A DNA stretch of 64,000 nucleotides, taken from positions 3,968,001 to 4,032,000 of the forward strand of contig NZ_OZ246019.1 in assembly GCF_965230805.1 (NCBI RefSeq). The letters run 5' to 3'. The position numbers and the translations under genes are program-made. Below the pieces are notes generated by a model, which worked only from the letters and a program-made list of their open reading frames with translations, was not told the origin of the DNA and made no database searches. Source of the DNA: Marinifilum sp965230805. GTDB taxonomy: Bacteria; Bacteroidota; Bacteroidia; Bacteroidales; Marinifilaceae. Positions 25,921 to 33,549 of the stretch are shown piece after piece. Position 1 is the first letter of the stretch. The number at the start of each line of letters is the position of its first letter.

Positions 25921-26721
25921 TTAACCACCAATGCCATAGAAACTGTTCTTTTTATTTTTGCTTCCGGCTTCCGGTTTCTGATTAATTGATTGCTCTATTG
26001 CTCGTTTAGCACCCAATTCTTTCAAATCATATTCGCTCTGGTTAAATAAACATGGTTTTACTTTTCCGTTAGCAGTAAGACGAATGCGATTGCACTCAAG
26101 GCAATTTCCGCCTTTACCACCTTCAACAATAGAAAACTCACCAGTTTCCAGGTTCATTTGCCTGATAAATCGGAGATCAAGTTTTTTGCTCTTGCAATAC
26201 TTCCTCAAAGCAGTTAAATCATTCAAATCAGTATCTGGCATTCTAACGCAGTTAATTTTAACCGGATGCAAACCTGCTTTCAAGGCGGCGTCAACTCCTC
26301 TAAACACATCTTCAATATTCCCAAAACGTGTTAATTGCCTGTATTTATCAGGATTCATGGTATCTAAGCTAATGTTTACACGCATTAGGCCAGCTTTTGC
26401 AAGTTTTTGGGCGTATTTTTCAAGCAGAATACCGTTGGTGGTCATGACAAGCTCTTCAATTCCTGCTGTGTTGGCAATCTTCTCTACCAATTCAACAATT
26501 CCTTTTCTTACCAATGGTTCACCACCTGTTAGTCTCACTTTCGTGATCCCCGAGGCTATTGCTTCTTTTACAAAATTCAAAATTTCTTCAAAGCTCAGTA
26601 TTTCATCGTGCGCAATTAAATCAACCCCTTCTTCGGGCATACAATAAGTGCATCGAAGATTACAACGATCTGTAACGGATATTCTTAAATAGTTAATGTT
26701 TCGTTTATAGTTGTCTAACAT
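25921..26721 (-). CDS. moaA: GTP 3',8-cyclase MoaA, short form
   Basis: About 266 aa from the ATG at 26721, which overlaps the end of moeA; a start at 26751 would add ten residues. The N-terminal radical SAM motif CNLRCTYC (within SVTDRCNLRCTYCMPEEG) and the SAM-binding LTGGEPLVRKG are intact. The C-terminal cluster motif C-x2-C-x13-C (NCLECNRIRLTANGKVKPC) and the terminal Gly-Gly (YGIGG) required for activity are also present. It is ~60 residues shorter than the usual ~325-aa MoaA. After LRFIRQMN it goes almost directly to the second cluster, and the normal linker barrel strand and substrate loop are missing or minimal. All key cysteines remain, so activity is likely. This shortening deserves structural attention. 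Confidence 0.9.
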   Translation of the reverse strand: MLDNYKRNINYLRISVTDRCNLRCTYCMPEEGVDLIAHDEILSFEEILNFVKEAIASGITKVRLTGGEPLVRKGIVELVEKIANTAGIEELVMTTNGILLEKYAQKLAKAGLMRVNISLDTMNPDKYRQLTRFGNIEDVFRGVDAALKAGLHPVKINCVRMPDTDLNDLTALRKYCKSKKLDLRFIRQMNLETGEFSIVEGGKGGNCLECNRIRLTANGKVKPCLFNQSEYDLKELGAKRAIEQSINQKPEAGSKNKKNSFYGIGG

Positions 26722-27880
26722 GTACAAATTCTCCTTCGGTAAATTCATCAACCTCCCTGGGAACAGCCATTATTCCATCGGCAAATGTAAATGCGTTAAT
26801 ATGCGCTGATCCATGATATTCGATAGGAACAACTCTATTATTGGCATTAAATCGAACAGGAATAAATTCAAGCCTGTCAGTTCGTTTTCGCTTGTAATCT
26901 TCTGCTATAGGCATACGTACCATAGGAGCATTGTAGTCATGCCCCATTAATCTAAAAACAAGAGGTTTTCCTAATAGTTCGAACTGAACGAATGAGGATA
27001 CCGGGTTGCCAGGCATTGCAAATACGTATTTTCCATTTTTTGCGGCAAATACAGTGTGTTTTCCCGGTTTTACAGCCAATGTGTGAAACCAGATGTTAAA
27101 ACCAAGTTCTTTCAATATTTGCGGTACATAATCGTAATCACCAACCGAAACGCCTCCCGATACAATTATGATGTCATTTTCGGCAAGACATTTTTCCAAG
27201 GCTTCTTGAGTGACTTTCTTCGAGTCTTCAACTATCCCATAGTAATTTAGATCAATGCCAATTTTTTGCAATTGCGCTTGCAGCTGCCAGGAGTTTACAT
27301 TTCTGATTTGAGAGATATTTGGCTTTTGTTGTGGTTCAACCAACTCGCTTCCAGTTGAAATTGAAGCTATACGAGGTTTGTTGTACACCAAAGGATGAGT
27401 ACAACCAACAGTTGCCAATACGGATATATGCTGAGATTTTAATCTGGTTCCTTTTTTCAAAACAACATCATTTTCCTCAATGTCTTCTCCCTTTATGCAG
27501 ATATTCGATTTTGTGATCTCTTTAATAATTCGAATTTTCTTGTTGTTCACTTGTTCAGTGTGCTCCACCATTACAACGGTATTGGCACCTTCGGGAATCA
27601 TGGCTCCAGTCATTATTTTCGAACACTGTTTGCTTCCTATTTTTTTACTTGGAGCTACGCCAGCAGCAATTACTTCCAAAACTTCCAATTCATCAAACAA
27701 ATCTTCTTTTCTACAAGCATAACCATCCATAGCCGATTTGTTAAAAGGAGGAATTGCCATATCTGATCGAACATCTTCAGCTAATACGCGATGTAAGCAT
27801 TCTGAAATATCAATATGCTCTTTTTCTAACTTTTTTGTAGCGTGTTTTACTGTTTTAAGAGCCTCGTGAAACGTTATCAT
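26705..27880 (-). CDS. moeA: Molybdopterin molybdenumtransferase MoeA
   Basis: 391 aa, the usual length. N-terminal VLAEDVRSDMAIPPFNKSAMDGYA is the classic MoeA signature. Later motifs are MTGAMIPEGANTVVMVE, STGSELVEPQQKPNISQIRNVN, IIVSGGVSVGDYDYV (with the GGVSVG loop) and AVKPGKHTVFA followed by MPGNPVSSFVQFELL. MoeA binds adenylated molybdopterin from MogA and inserts molybdate, forming active Moco. The C-terminal domain IV is present (EFIPVRFNANNRVVPIEYHG...). It is 4 bp downstream of the MobB-like gene and overlaps moaA, so translation is coupled through the operon. Confidence 0.97.
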   Translation of the reverse strand: MITFHEALKTVKHATKKLEKEHIDISECLHRVLAEDVRSDMAIPPFNKSAMDGYACRKEDLFDELEVLEVIAAGVAPSKKIGSKQCSKIMTGAMIPEGANTVVMVEHTEQVNNKKIRIIKEITKSNICIKGEDIEENDVVLKKGTRLKSQHISVLATVGCTHPLVYNKPRIASISTGSELVEPQQKPNISQIRNVNSWQLQAQLQKIGIDLNYYGIVEDSKKVTQEALEKCLAENDIIIVSGGVSVGDYDYVPQILKELGFNIWFHTLAVKPGKHTVFAAKNGKYVFAMPGNPVSSFVQFELLGKPLVFRLMGHDYNAPMVRMPIAEDYKRKRTDRLEFIPVRFNANNRVVPIEYHGSAHINAFTFADGIMAVPREVDEFTEGEFVHVRQL

Positions 27881-27884
27881 ATTG

Positions 27885-28430
27885 CTAGTTCTTTATTATC
27901 CATTTTTTTTCAGAGAAACAGATGCTATTGGCATTAAGGCTGAATTTTTCACCATCAAATTCAATATTTAGATTCGCTATTTCTCTAAATTTTAATGTGT
28001 TGGGTTTTAGTTTCTTATTGTTTTTGCTTTCTATCATTATAAATAAACCGGGCCGAATAATATTTCTTAATCCTCCCGATTCTATTATAAAAAGGCTGTT
28101 TGTCGATATAATACTATTCAAGCAAAGCAGAACCTCATTTAGATATTTATCTTTTGATTGCACATAGTATACTTCTTTTGCTCCGGCTGCAAGAAGTCTG
28201 TTACTATCCTTACTGCCAACCTGATGGGTTTCTTTTATAATCTGATAATTATCCTCACTTGCTATCACTTCCGCATTAAGGTCAAGATCATGAAAATGAG
28301 GACAAATTTTAATTCCAATAACCGAATGTTTTTGCTGCAATGATTTGATAAGCTGACAAGCAAAAAGTGTTTTTCCAACATTTTGACCATTACCAGCAAG
28401 CAGAACTATATTTTTCCTCTTTATTGTCAT
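27885..28430 (-). CDS. MobB-like P-loop protein, first gene of the Moco operon
   Basis: About 181 aa from the ATG at 28430. A longer frame to 28451 would place its start inside the terminator hairpin and is rejected. The N-terminus has a Walker A loop, LLAGNGQNVGKT, and the protein resembles MobB/dethiobiotin-synthetase-type NTPases: GSKDSNRLLAAGAKEVYYV, then FIIESGGLRNIIRPGLFIMI. MobB proteins bind GTP and assist MobA in making guanine-dinucleotide Moco. The order of motifs here, with a conserved His-rich stretch KICPHFHDLD, is unlike classical E. coli MobB. The specific function is therefore inferred from context (immediately before moeA, 4-bp gap). It is controlled by the leader described upstream. 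Confidence 0.7.
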   Translation of the reverse strand: MTIKRKNIVLLAGNGQNVGKTLFACQLIKSLQQKHSVIGIKICPHFHDLDLNAEVIASEDNYQIIKETHQVGSKDSNRLLAAGAKEVYYVQSKDKYLNEVLLCLNSIISTNSLFIIESGGLRNIIRPGLFIMIESKNNKKLKPNTLKFREIANLNIEFDGEKFSLNANSICFSEKKWIIKN

Positions 28431-28432
28431 AC

Positions 28433-28465
28433 AAAAAAACCTCCAACTCATCGCAGAATTGGAGG
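28433..28465 (-). terminator. Intrinsic terminator (attenuator) immediately before the Moco operon
   Basis: On the minus strand a 7-bp stem CCTCCAA/TTGGAGG (complement 28440-28465) with a 12-nt loop is followed by seven T residues, two bases before the first ATG (28430). A terminator placed in front of the first gene, not after the last, indicates attenuation control of the whole operon. Confidence 0.85.
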
Positions 28466-28466
28466 T

Positions 28467-28632
28467 AATCTATATGTTTTGTTTTCAATAGATTGATGAC
28501 AAGTACTCAATCCATTCCGATTCACACAATTTCGCTCCTTTCCAATTTTTGGACATTTATCCTGCGGGAGGCAAATCCGTTTACGAACTTACCCATCGGT
28601 TGATAAGTCGTGCAGATTTTGATATCTGTTTA
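28467..28632 (-). promoter_or_regulatory. Structured leader RNA, candidate molybdenum-cofactor riboswitch
   Basis: In the transcribed (minus) sense the leader shows CAGAT/ATCTG (28613-28628) and ACTTATC/GGGTAAGT (28587-28608), the latter with loop AACCGAU. The CCGAU of this loop (28595-28599) is complementary to AUCGG at 28517-28521, a possible pseudoknot. GUUCGUAAAC and a GCCUCCC (28566-28572) are followed by UCCAA-AAA-UUGGA (28541-28553) and AAAGGAGC. The GCCUCCC...GGAAAGG arrangement is reminiscent of the Moco motif before E. coli moaA, as I recall it. AAUUGGA of this aptamer hairpin is perfectly complementary to UCCAAUU of the terminator, giving a ready antiterminator. A further hairpin is AATCTAT/ATAGATT (28467-28494). 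Ligand and class are inference. Confidence 0.55.
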
Positions 28633-28906
28633 GAACTTATAAACTCGGAGTTATTTTTATTACTGTTTGTAAAGATATTAATATTAACGAATCTAAAAAT
28701 GTGTGTGTTTGATTTGTTCTAGGTTTTAAAATTAGGATGATTTTGAATGAATGGAAAAGGGAATACAAACCACTTGTCATCATTGGGTTTTATAAGAATT
28801 ACTTAGCAAGCTGTAATAAAGTAAAAAAGACTTTTCCCTCTTATTTATAATTGATTTGATTAAAAATGGCTTTATTTAATATGTCATTTAGCTTATTTAA
28901 TTGAAT

Positions 28907-29839
28907 ATGGGAAATCACGCACACCATCATAAACAGGATCATGGTCATTTGAAGGGAAGAAACTTAGGCATAGCAATTCTTTTGAATATAGGAATTACTG
29001 TAGCGCAAGTGGTTGGTGGATTTATTTCCGGAAGTTTAGTATTACTGTCTGATGCATTGCACAACTTTTCTGATGTTTTGGCATTAATTATTAGTTGGTT
29101 TGCAAGCAAATTGTCAGGAAGAAAGCAAAGTGCTCGTCAAACTTTTGGTTACAAACGAGCGGAAATATTGGCGGCCTTAATCAATGCTGTTTCATTAATT
29201 GTAATCGCATTTTTTCTTTTAAAAGAAGCAATTGAACGATTGGGAGAACCTCAGAATATTAACTCGGGAATTGTAATGATTCTAGGAGGTGTTTCGATAG
29301 TTTTAAATGGATTAAGTGTTTTGTTGGTAATGAAAGATGCTAAGGACAATATTAATATGCGATCAGCCTATTTGCACTTGCTTACTGACATGATATCGTC
29401 GGTGGCAGTTTTACTAGGTGGATTAGCGATGTATTTGTGGGGAATTTCTTGGGTTGATGGCATCCTGTCTATTGCAATAGCACTTTACCTTGTATACTCA
29501 AGTTGGGGACTAATTGTAGAAAGTGTCAGGATCATAATGCAATTTGCTCCAATTCATATTAATCTGGATGATGTTCAGGAGAAGTTAAAAACTTTAGAAG
29601 AGGTCGAAAATATACACCATGTGCACGTTTGGCAGTTAGATGACAAGCAGATTAATTTTGAGGCCCATATAAGTTTCAAAAAGGATTTACCTTTAAGTGT
29701 AGTGAATATTGTCCTACACAAAATAGAGCAAATCCTTCATGATGATTTTGAGATTAATCATGTTACCTTACAACCCGAAATTAATGGATTCTGCCAGGAT
29801 GATAGCTTGATAAGTCAAGATAAACCTCTTTCGCATTAG
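28907..29839 (+). CDS. Cation diffusion facilitator family transporter (zinc efflux, CzcD/ZitB-like)
   Basis: About 310 aa from the ATG at 28907 (TTG two codons earlier rejected). The N-terminus is His-rich (HAHHHKQDHGH), followed by six transmembrane helices. Metal-site motifs are HNFSD in helix 2 (SDALHNFSDVLAL) and HLLTD in helix 5 (YLHLLTDMISSVAV). The C-terminal cytoplasmic domain (residues ~215-300) contains HHVHVWQLDDKQINFEAHI, typical of ferredoxin-like CDF tails. CDF proteins exchange cytoplasmic Zn2+ (or Cd2+, Co2+) for protons, and the H-D pairs suggest zinc. The gene overlaps the convergent HAD gene by four bases and has its own upstream region. No regulator is adjacent. Confidence 0.94.
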   Translation: MGNHAHHHKQDHGHLKGRNLGIAILLNIGITVAQVVGGFISGSLVLLSDALHNFSDVLALIISWFASKLSGRKQSARQTFGYKRAEILAALINAVSLIVIAFFLLKEAIERLGEPQNINSGIVMILGGVSIVLNGLSVLLVMKDAKDNINMRSAYLHLLTDMISSVAVLLGGLAMYLWGISWVDGILSIAIALYLVYSSWGLIVESVRIIMQFAPIHINLDDVQEKLKTLEEVENIHHVHVWQLDDKQINFEAHISFKKDLPLSVVNIVLHKIEQILHDDFEINHVTLQPEINGFCQDDSLISQDKPLSH

Positions 29840-30486
29840 TCGAATGAGGCCATTAAATCCATAGGATTTTCCAATAAGGTTTGTGCTCCGTTTTCCAACA
29901 ATTCTTCCAAATCTCTAAAGCCCCATAAAACACCAACTGCATGCATGCCTGAGTTGTGAGCTGTTGCCATATCAACACCTGAATCGCCTACATACATTAA
30001 TTCAGAAGGATCTATACCCATTTTATCACTAATAAAAATTGCACCTTTAGGATTAGGTTTTCTCGGTATTTCGCCACCGGCTCCCAATACATGTTCTAAT
30101 TTCCAATCGGAAAGTAAAACTTTAACTACCTTTTGTGTAAGTTCGTTTGCTTTGTTTGAAAAAACTGAGATCTTAATCCCTTTATCCCTAAGGGAATCTA
30201 AAAGGTCTTTAATGCCAGGATATAAGCAGGTTTTAACAATGCAATTCTCATCGTAAACGCTCATCATGCGTTCGTAATTTTTTTTAATTTCTTCAGAGCT
30301 TCTGTTTTCATTTGGTAATGATTTTTCAACCAATGATCTTATTCCTCTTCCAACAAAGGTTTTGTAAGTGGTGTAGTCGTGGGTTGGAAAATTATTTTCT
30401 TCAAGCACCTGATTCATTGAATCGGCAATATCTTCAATTGAATTGGCAAGTGTGCCGTCTAAATCAAAAATTACTCCTTTTATCAT
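29836..30486 (-). CDS. HAD-family hydrolase, phosphoglycolate phosphatase-like
   Basis: 216 aa. HAD motifs occur in order: GVIFDLDGTLANS (motif I with the nucleophile Asp and acid/base Asp), KISVFSNK (motif II), PRKPNPKGAIFIS (motif III Lys) and MYVGDSGVDMATAHNSG (motif IV). A helical C1 cap (ADSMNQVLEENNFPTHDYTTYKTF...) lies between motifs I and II, as in Gph-type phosphoglycolate phosphatases. The likely activity is dephosphorylation of 2-phosphoglycolate or small sugar phosphates in the cytoplasm. It is convergent with and overlaps the CDF gene stop by a few bases. A TATATTTG-like element sits about 35 bp upstream of its start. Confidence 0.9.
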   Translation of the reverse strand: MIKGVIFDLDGTLANSIEDIADSMNQVLEENNFPTHDYTTYKTFVGRGIRSLVEKSLPNENRSSEEIKKNYERMMSVYDENCIVKTCLYPGIKDLLDSLRDKGIKISVFSNKANELTQKVVKVLLSDWKLEHVLGAGGEIPRKPNPKGAIFISDKMGIDPSELMYVGDSGVDMATAHNSGMHAVGVLWGFRDLEELLENGAQTLLENPMDLMASFD

Positions 30487-30544
30487 GATTTGAGTCAGTT
30501 AATTTATATTTGTGTTCAATGCAAATATAATAACCAGAGTTTGA

Positions 30545-30587
30545 TTAAAAATGTTCTTACAGTTTGCACTGATTTTAATTGGAAATT
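30545..30587. repeat. Relic related to the 266-bp MITE at 52174
   Basis: Eighteen identical bases (ACAGTTTGCACTGATTTT) plus flanking similarity (AAAAATGTTC... and GGAAATT) match the left end region of the MITE at 52174-52439. No terminal inverted repeat can be seen, so this is a decayed or truncated copy. Confidence 0.5.
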
Positions 30588-30687
30588 AATCTAAAAGTAT
30601 TATAAGTTCTCTTAAAAGGTCATTGTTACAAAATCTTCAATCTCTGATATTAGCAATATAGATTCTAAAATATTTTTTAGGAGTCGC

Positions 30688-30717
30688 ATTGTTTCAAAAT
30701 AAAAATATCTATATTTG
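30688..30717 (+). promoter_or_regulatory. Putative promoter of the thr operon
   Basis: TATATTTG at 30710-30717 matches the -7 TAnnTTTG element; the -33 position holds ATTG (30688-30691) instead of TTTG. Transcription would start near 30723, about 22 nt before the leader peptide. Confidence 0.6.
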
Positions 30718-30744
30718 AACCTCACGAAAGCGTAGAAACAGATA

Positions 30745-30849
30745 ATGCATAAAAGTACGAACATAGCTATGATGAACATGCCAACAGTTGGTATGTGCGC
30801 TGCTTTTGGCATTACCACCACCACAACTACAACAACGATGACCCGTTAG
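30745..30849 (+). CDS. thrL: thr operon leader peptide (34 aa, octathreonine run)
   Basis: The short frame starts at ATG 30745 and ends at TAG 30847. Near its end lie one Ile codon and eight consecutive Thr codons, then Met-Thr-Arg-stop (ITTTTTTTTMTR). It also contains six Met residues in 34. It is located ~200 bp ahead of thrA and just after the promoter. A threonine-rich leader of this type is the classic sensor of charged tRNA-Thr in transcription attenuation. Ribosome stalling on the Thr codons when threonine is scarce would alter folding of the RNA beyond it. The homology to E. coli ThrL is functional rather than in sequence. Confidence 0.87.
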   Translation: MHKSTNIAMMNMPTVGMCAAFGITTTTTTTTMTR

Positions 30850-30897
30850 GGGTCAATATTATTACATATCACCAAATGTGAGTATTAACCATACTCA
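30839..30897 (+). promoter_or_regulatory. Hairpins in the thr leader (attenuation region)
   Basis: TGACCC/GGGTCA (30839-30855) overlaps the last Thr codon and the stop of the leader peptide. TGAGTAT/ATACTCA (30879-30897) follows. A third hairpin, AATGATTA/TAATCATT, lies at 30970-30993. No long U run is present, so a canonical Rho-independent attenuator is not obvious. Control could be translational or Rho-dependent. Confidence 0.5.
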
Positions 30898-31047
30898 AAA
30901 GTACATCGAAAAGTTTGTGTCTGATAAAATACATGTCGTAAATTCATTTGCGATATTATAGTATTAGATAATGATTACCATTATATAATCATTGATGATG
31001 AAATCAACATTTGTAAGGAGAGAAAATCATCAAAACAAAACAAAAGC

Positions 31048-33483
31048 ATGAAAGTTTTAAAATTTGGAGGAAGCTCGGTAGCCAATGCAGAAAGTTGCCA
31101 TCGGGTGAAAGAGATTGTCAAAAAGAACCAAGAAAGCTGTAAGCAAGTTGTAGTTGTGTCGGCTTTTGGCGGTGTTACCGACGAACTTGAACGTTGCATT
31201 AAAATGGCTAGCCTAAAAAACAAGGAGTACGAAATGGTTGTAGATGATGTGCATCAAAGACACCAAAGTATGATTCAACAGCTAGGGCTTAATAGCAAAT
31301 TAAATGAGAAATTGTACGCAAAATTTGCTGAAATTTCGGATCTATTGCAAGGAGTTTATCTTTTGGAAGATATATCGGAAAAAGTACGCAATACAGTATT
31401 GGGAGCAGGTGAATTGATGTCCTCTATGATTCTCGCAGAGTTCTTTAAAGAGGCTGGTCTTAAAACGGAGTATTTCGATTCCAGAAAATACATAAAAACA
31501 CAAAATGGGAAAGGTGTTTATTTAAATGCCGAACAAACCAATGCCAAACTCAATGAACTTAAACAACAACAATTCGAGGTAGCGTTATTTCCAGGTTTTA
31601 TAGCTTCAGGGCAAAAAGGGGAGATGACTCTACTGGGGCGCGGAGGTTCTGATTATACTGCATCAATTCTTGCAGCCGGCTTAGGCTGTTCAGAACTGGA
31701 AATCTGGACCGATGTAAGTGGAATGTATACTGCGGATCCAAGATTTGTTTCTCAGGCTGCTCCAATTAATAGAATGTCTTTTCAGGAAGCAATGGAGTTG
31801 TCTCATTTCGGAGCTAAAGTGATTTATCCTCCAACTTTGATTCCTGTTGTCCAAAATCAAATAGATGTTCGCATTAAAAACACTTTTGCCCCTGATGACC
31901 AAGGAACTTTAATAAGTAAAACTCCAGGAGAGGAAAGGTCTGTGGTTCGAGGATTATCTTCGGTGAACGAAATTAATCTTTTTACTTTATCTGGCAGTGG
32001 TGTTATTGGTATTAGTGGTTTTGCTTCCCGTTTTTTTACTGTTTTGGCACAGAATAAAATTAATGTTGTATTAATTACCCAGGCGTCATCGGAACATAGT
32101 ATTAGTGTTGGTATCCATAAGGATGATACCGAACATGCAGTAGAAGCTCTTAAGAACGAATTTGAAATGGAAATTCGAATGAACCTGGTGAACAAACCTG
32201 CGGTGGAAGAAAATTTATCGATTGTAGCCATTGTTGGTGAAGATATGGGATTCACTCCCGGAATATCAGGAAAAGTGTTCAGCGTTCTTGGCAAAAACGG
32301 GGTGAATATTCGTGCCATGGCGCAAGGTGGTAACGAAATGAATCTAACTTTTATGGTTCGCACCAAGGACATTAAGAAAGTTCTGAATGTAATACATGAA
32401 GAATTTTTTGATTCTACTTACAAAAAGGTGAACCTATACATTGCAGGACTTGGAAATGTAGGAGGGAAATTGTTGGAGTTTATTAAAAATCAGTACGAAC
32501 ACCTTTTGGAGGAGAAAGGGCTGCAGTTAATCATTAGAGCCGTAACCAATAGCCGAAAAATGTACTTTGCTCAAAATGAGGGCCTGCTTGAAAACTGGGA
32601 AGAAAAACTAAATAGTGAAGGGATAAAAGCAGATTTGCAGGAGTTTGTAAAGTTAATGGATCAATCAAATCTACGTAATCGAATTTTTGTTGATATTACA
32701 GCCAGCGAGCAGGTAAGCGAGGTTTACGAACAAATATTAAACTCAACGGTTGCCATTGTGGCATGTAATAAAATTGCTGCATCCTCTGAATTCGAAAACT
32801 ATAAAACCATTAAGGCAACAGCAAAAAAACACAATGTTGAATTCATGTTTGAGAGTAATGTCGGAGCAGGATTGCCTGTAATCAGTACCATAAATAGTTT
32901 GGTGAATACTGGAGATGAAATTATAGGGATAGATGCCGTTGTTTCTGGTAGTTTGAATTTTATCATGAATGAATTTAATAAAGGAAAGTCTTTAGCTGAA
33001 GCGGTAAGAATGGCAATAGAACAAGGGTTTACAGAGCCTGATCCAAAGATTGATTTAAGCGGAATGGATGTTCTTAGAAAATTGTTGATTTTATCCAGAG
33101 AAGCAGGATATCAATTGGAAGAAAAAGAGGTGGAACATCAACCTATGATACCGGAATCATGTTTGCAAGCTAATACTGCTGAAGATTTATTGAAAGATTT
33201 GGAAGCAAACAATGATCATTTCGAAGCATGGAGAAAAGTAATGAAAGAAAAAAATATCCGTTACCGATACATTGCTTCATTTATAGATGGAAAAGCCAAT
33301 GTAAGCCTTAAAGAGGTTAGCCCAGATCATCCGTTTTATGATATCCACGGTAAGGATAATGTGATTTCCCTAAAGACCAAATGGTATGATGATCAACCTT
33401 TAATTATAAAAGGAGCTGGAGCTGGAGCAGAAGTTACGGCATCGGGAATTTTTGGTGATATTATAAGAGTGAGCAGAAATTAA
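31048..33483 (+). CDS. thrA: Bifunctional aspartate kinase / homoserine dehydrogenase I
   Basis: 811 aa. Aspartokinase domain ~1-290 begins KFGGSSVANAE and contains GRGGSDYTASILAAGLG and EIWTDVSGMYTADPRF. Two ACT regulatory segments (~305-460; NEINLFTLSGSGVIGISGFASRFF, LSIVAIVGEDMGFTPGISGKVF) follow. The homoserine dehydrogenase is at ~465-811, with NLYIAGLGNVGGKLLEF (GxGxxG) and the substrate region SGSLNFIMNEFNKGKSLAEAV. The fused enzyme catalyses the first and third steps of threonine and methionine synthesis from aspartate. The ACT domains give feedback inhibition by threonine. It is the first structural gene of thrABC and lies behind the leader peptide, so it is controlled at both enzyme and RNA level. 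Confidence 0.97.
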   Translation: MKVLKFGGSSVANAESCHRVKEIVKKNQESCKQVVVVSAFGGVTDELERCIKMASLKNKEYEMVVDDVHQRHQSMIQQLGLNSKLNEKLYAKFAEISDLLQGVYLLEDISEKVRNTVLGAGELMSSMILAEFFKEAGLKTEYFDSRKYIKTQNGKGVYLNAEQTNAKLNELKQQQFEVALFPGFIASGQKGEMTLLGRGGSDYTASILAAGLGCSELEIWTDVSGMYTADPRFVSQAAPINRMSFQEAMELSHFGAKVIYPPTLIPVVQNQIDVRIKNTFAPDDQGTLISKTPGEERSVVRGLSSVNEINLFTLSGSGVIGISGFASRFFTVLAQNKINVVLITQASSEHSISVGIHKDDTEHAVEALKNEFEMEIRMNLVNKPAVEENLSIVAIVGEDMGFTPGISGKVFSVLGKNGVNIRAMAQGGNEMNLTFMVRTKDIKKVLNVIHEEFFDSTYKKVNLYIAGLGNVGGKLLEFIKNQYEHLLEEKGLQLIIRAVTNSRKMYFAQNEGLLENWEEKLNSEGIKADLQEFVKLMDQSNLRNRIFVDITASEQVSEVYEQILNSTVAIVACNKIAASSEFENYKTIKATAKKHNVEFMFESNVGAGLPVISTINSLVNTGDEIIGIDAVVSGSLNFIMNEFNKGKSLAEAVRMAIEQGFTEPDPKIDLSGMDVLRKLLILSREAGYQLEEKEVEHQPMIPESCLQANTAEDLLKDLEANNDHFEAWRKVMKEKNIRYRYIASFIDGKANVSLKEVSPDHPFYDIHGKDNVISLKTKWYDDQPLIIKGAGAGAEVTASGIFGDIIRVSRN

Positions 33484-33549
33484 TCTAGTGTTAAGATGGA
33501 AAGGAAATCGGTAAACTATTGTAAAAACGGTGGTAAGAGTGGGGTAAAC

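Noticed and set aside
26084..26647. 187-codon plus-strand ORF opposite moaA
   Set aside because: MoaA on the minus strand has both cluster motifs; the plus-strand frame has no family resemblance.
28434..28451. Longer MobB-like start at 28451
   Set aside because: The ATG would be within the intrinsic terminator stem and add seven residues (MSWRFFC) that are encoded by the terminator itself.
28485..28556. 23-codon minus-strand ORF (MSKNWKGAKL...) in the Moco leader
   Set aside because: It has a start and a stop, but it spans the proposed aptamer helices. The residues show no regulatory codon run, so a structured RNA is the better explanation, although a leader peptide cannot be fully excluded.
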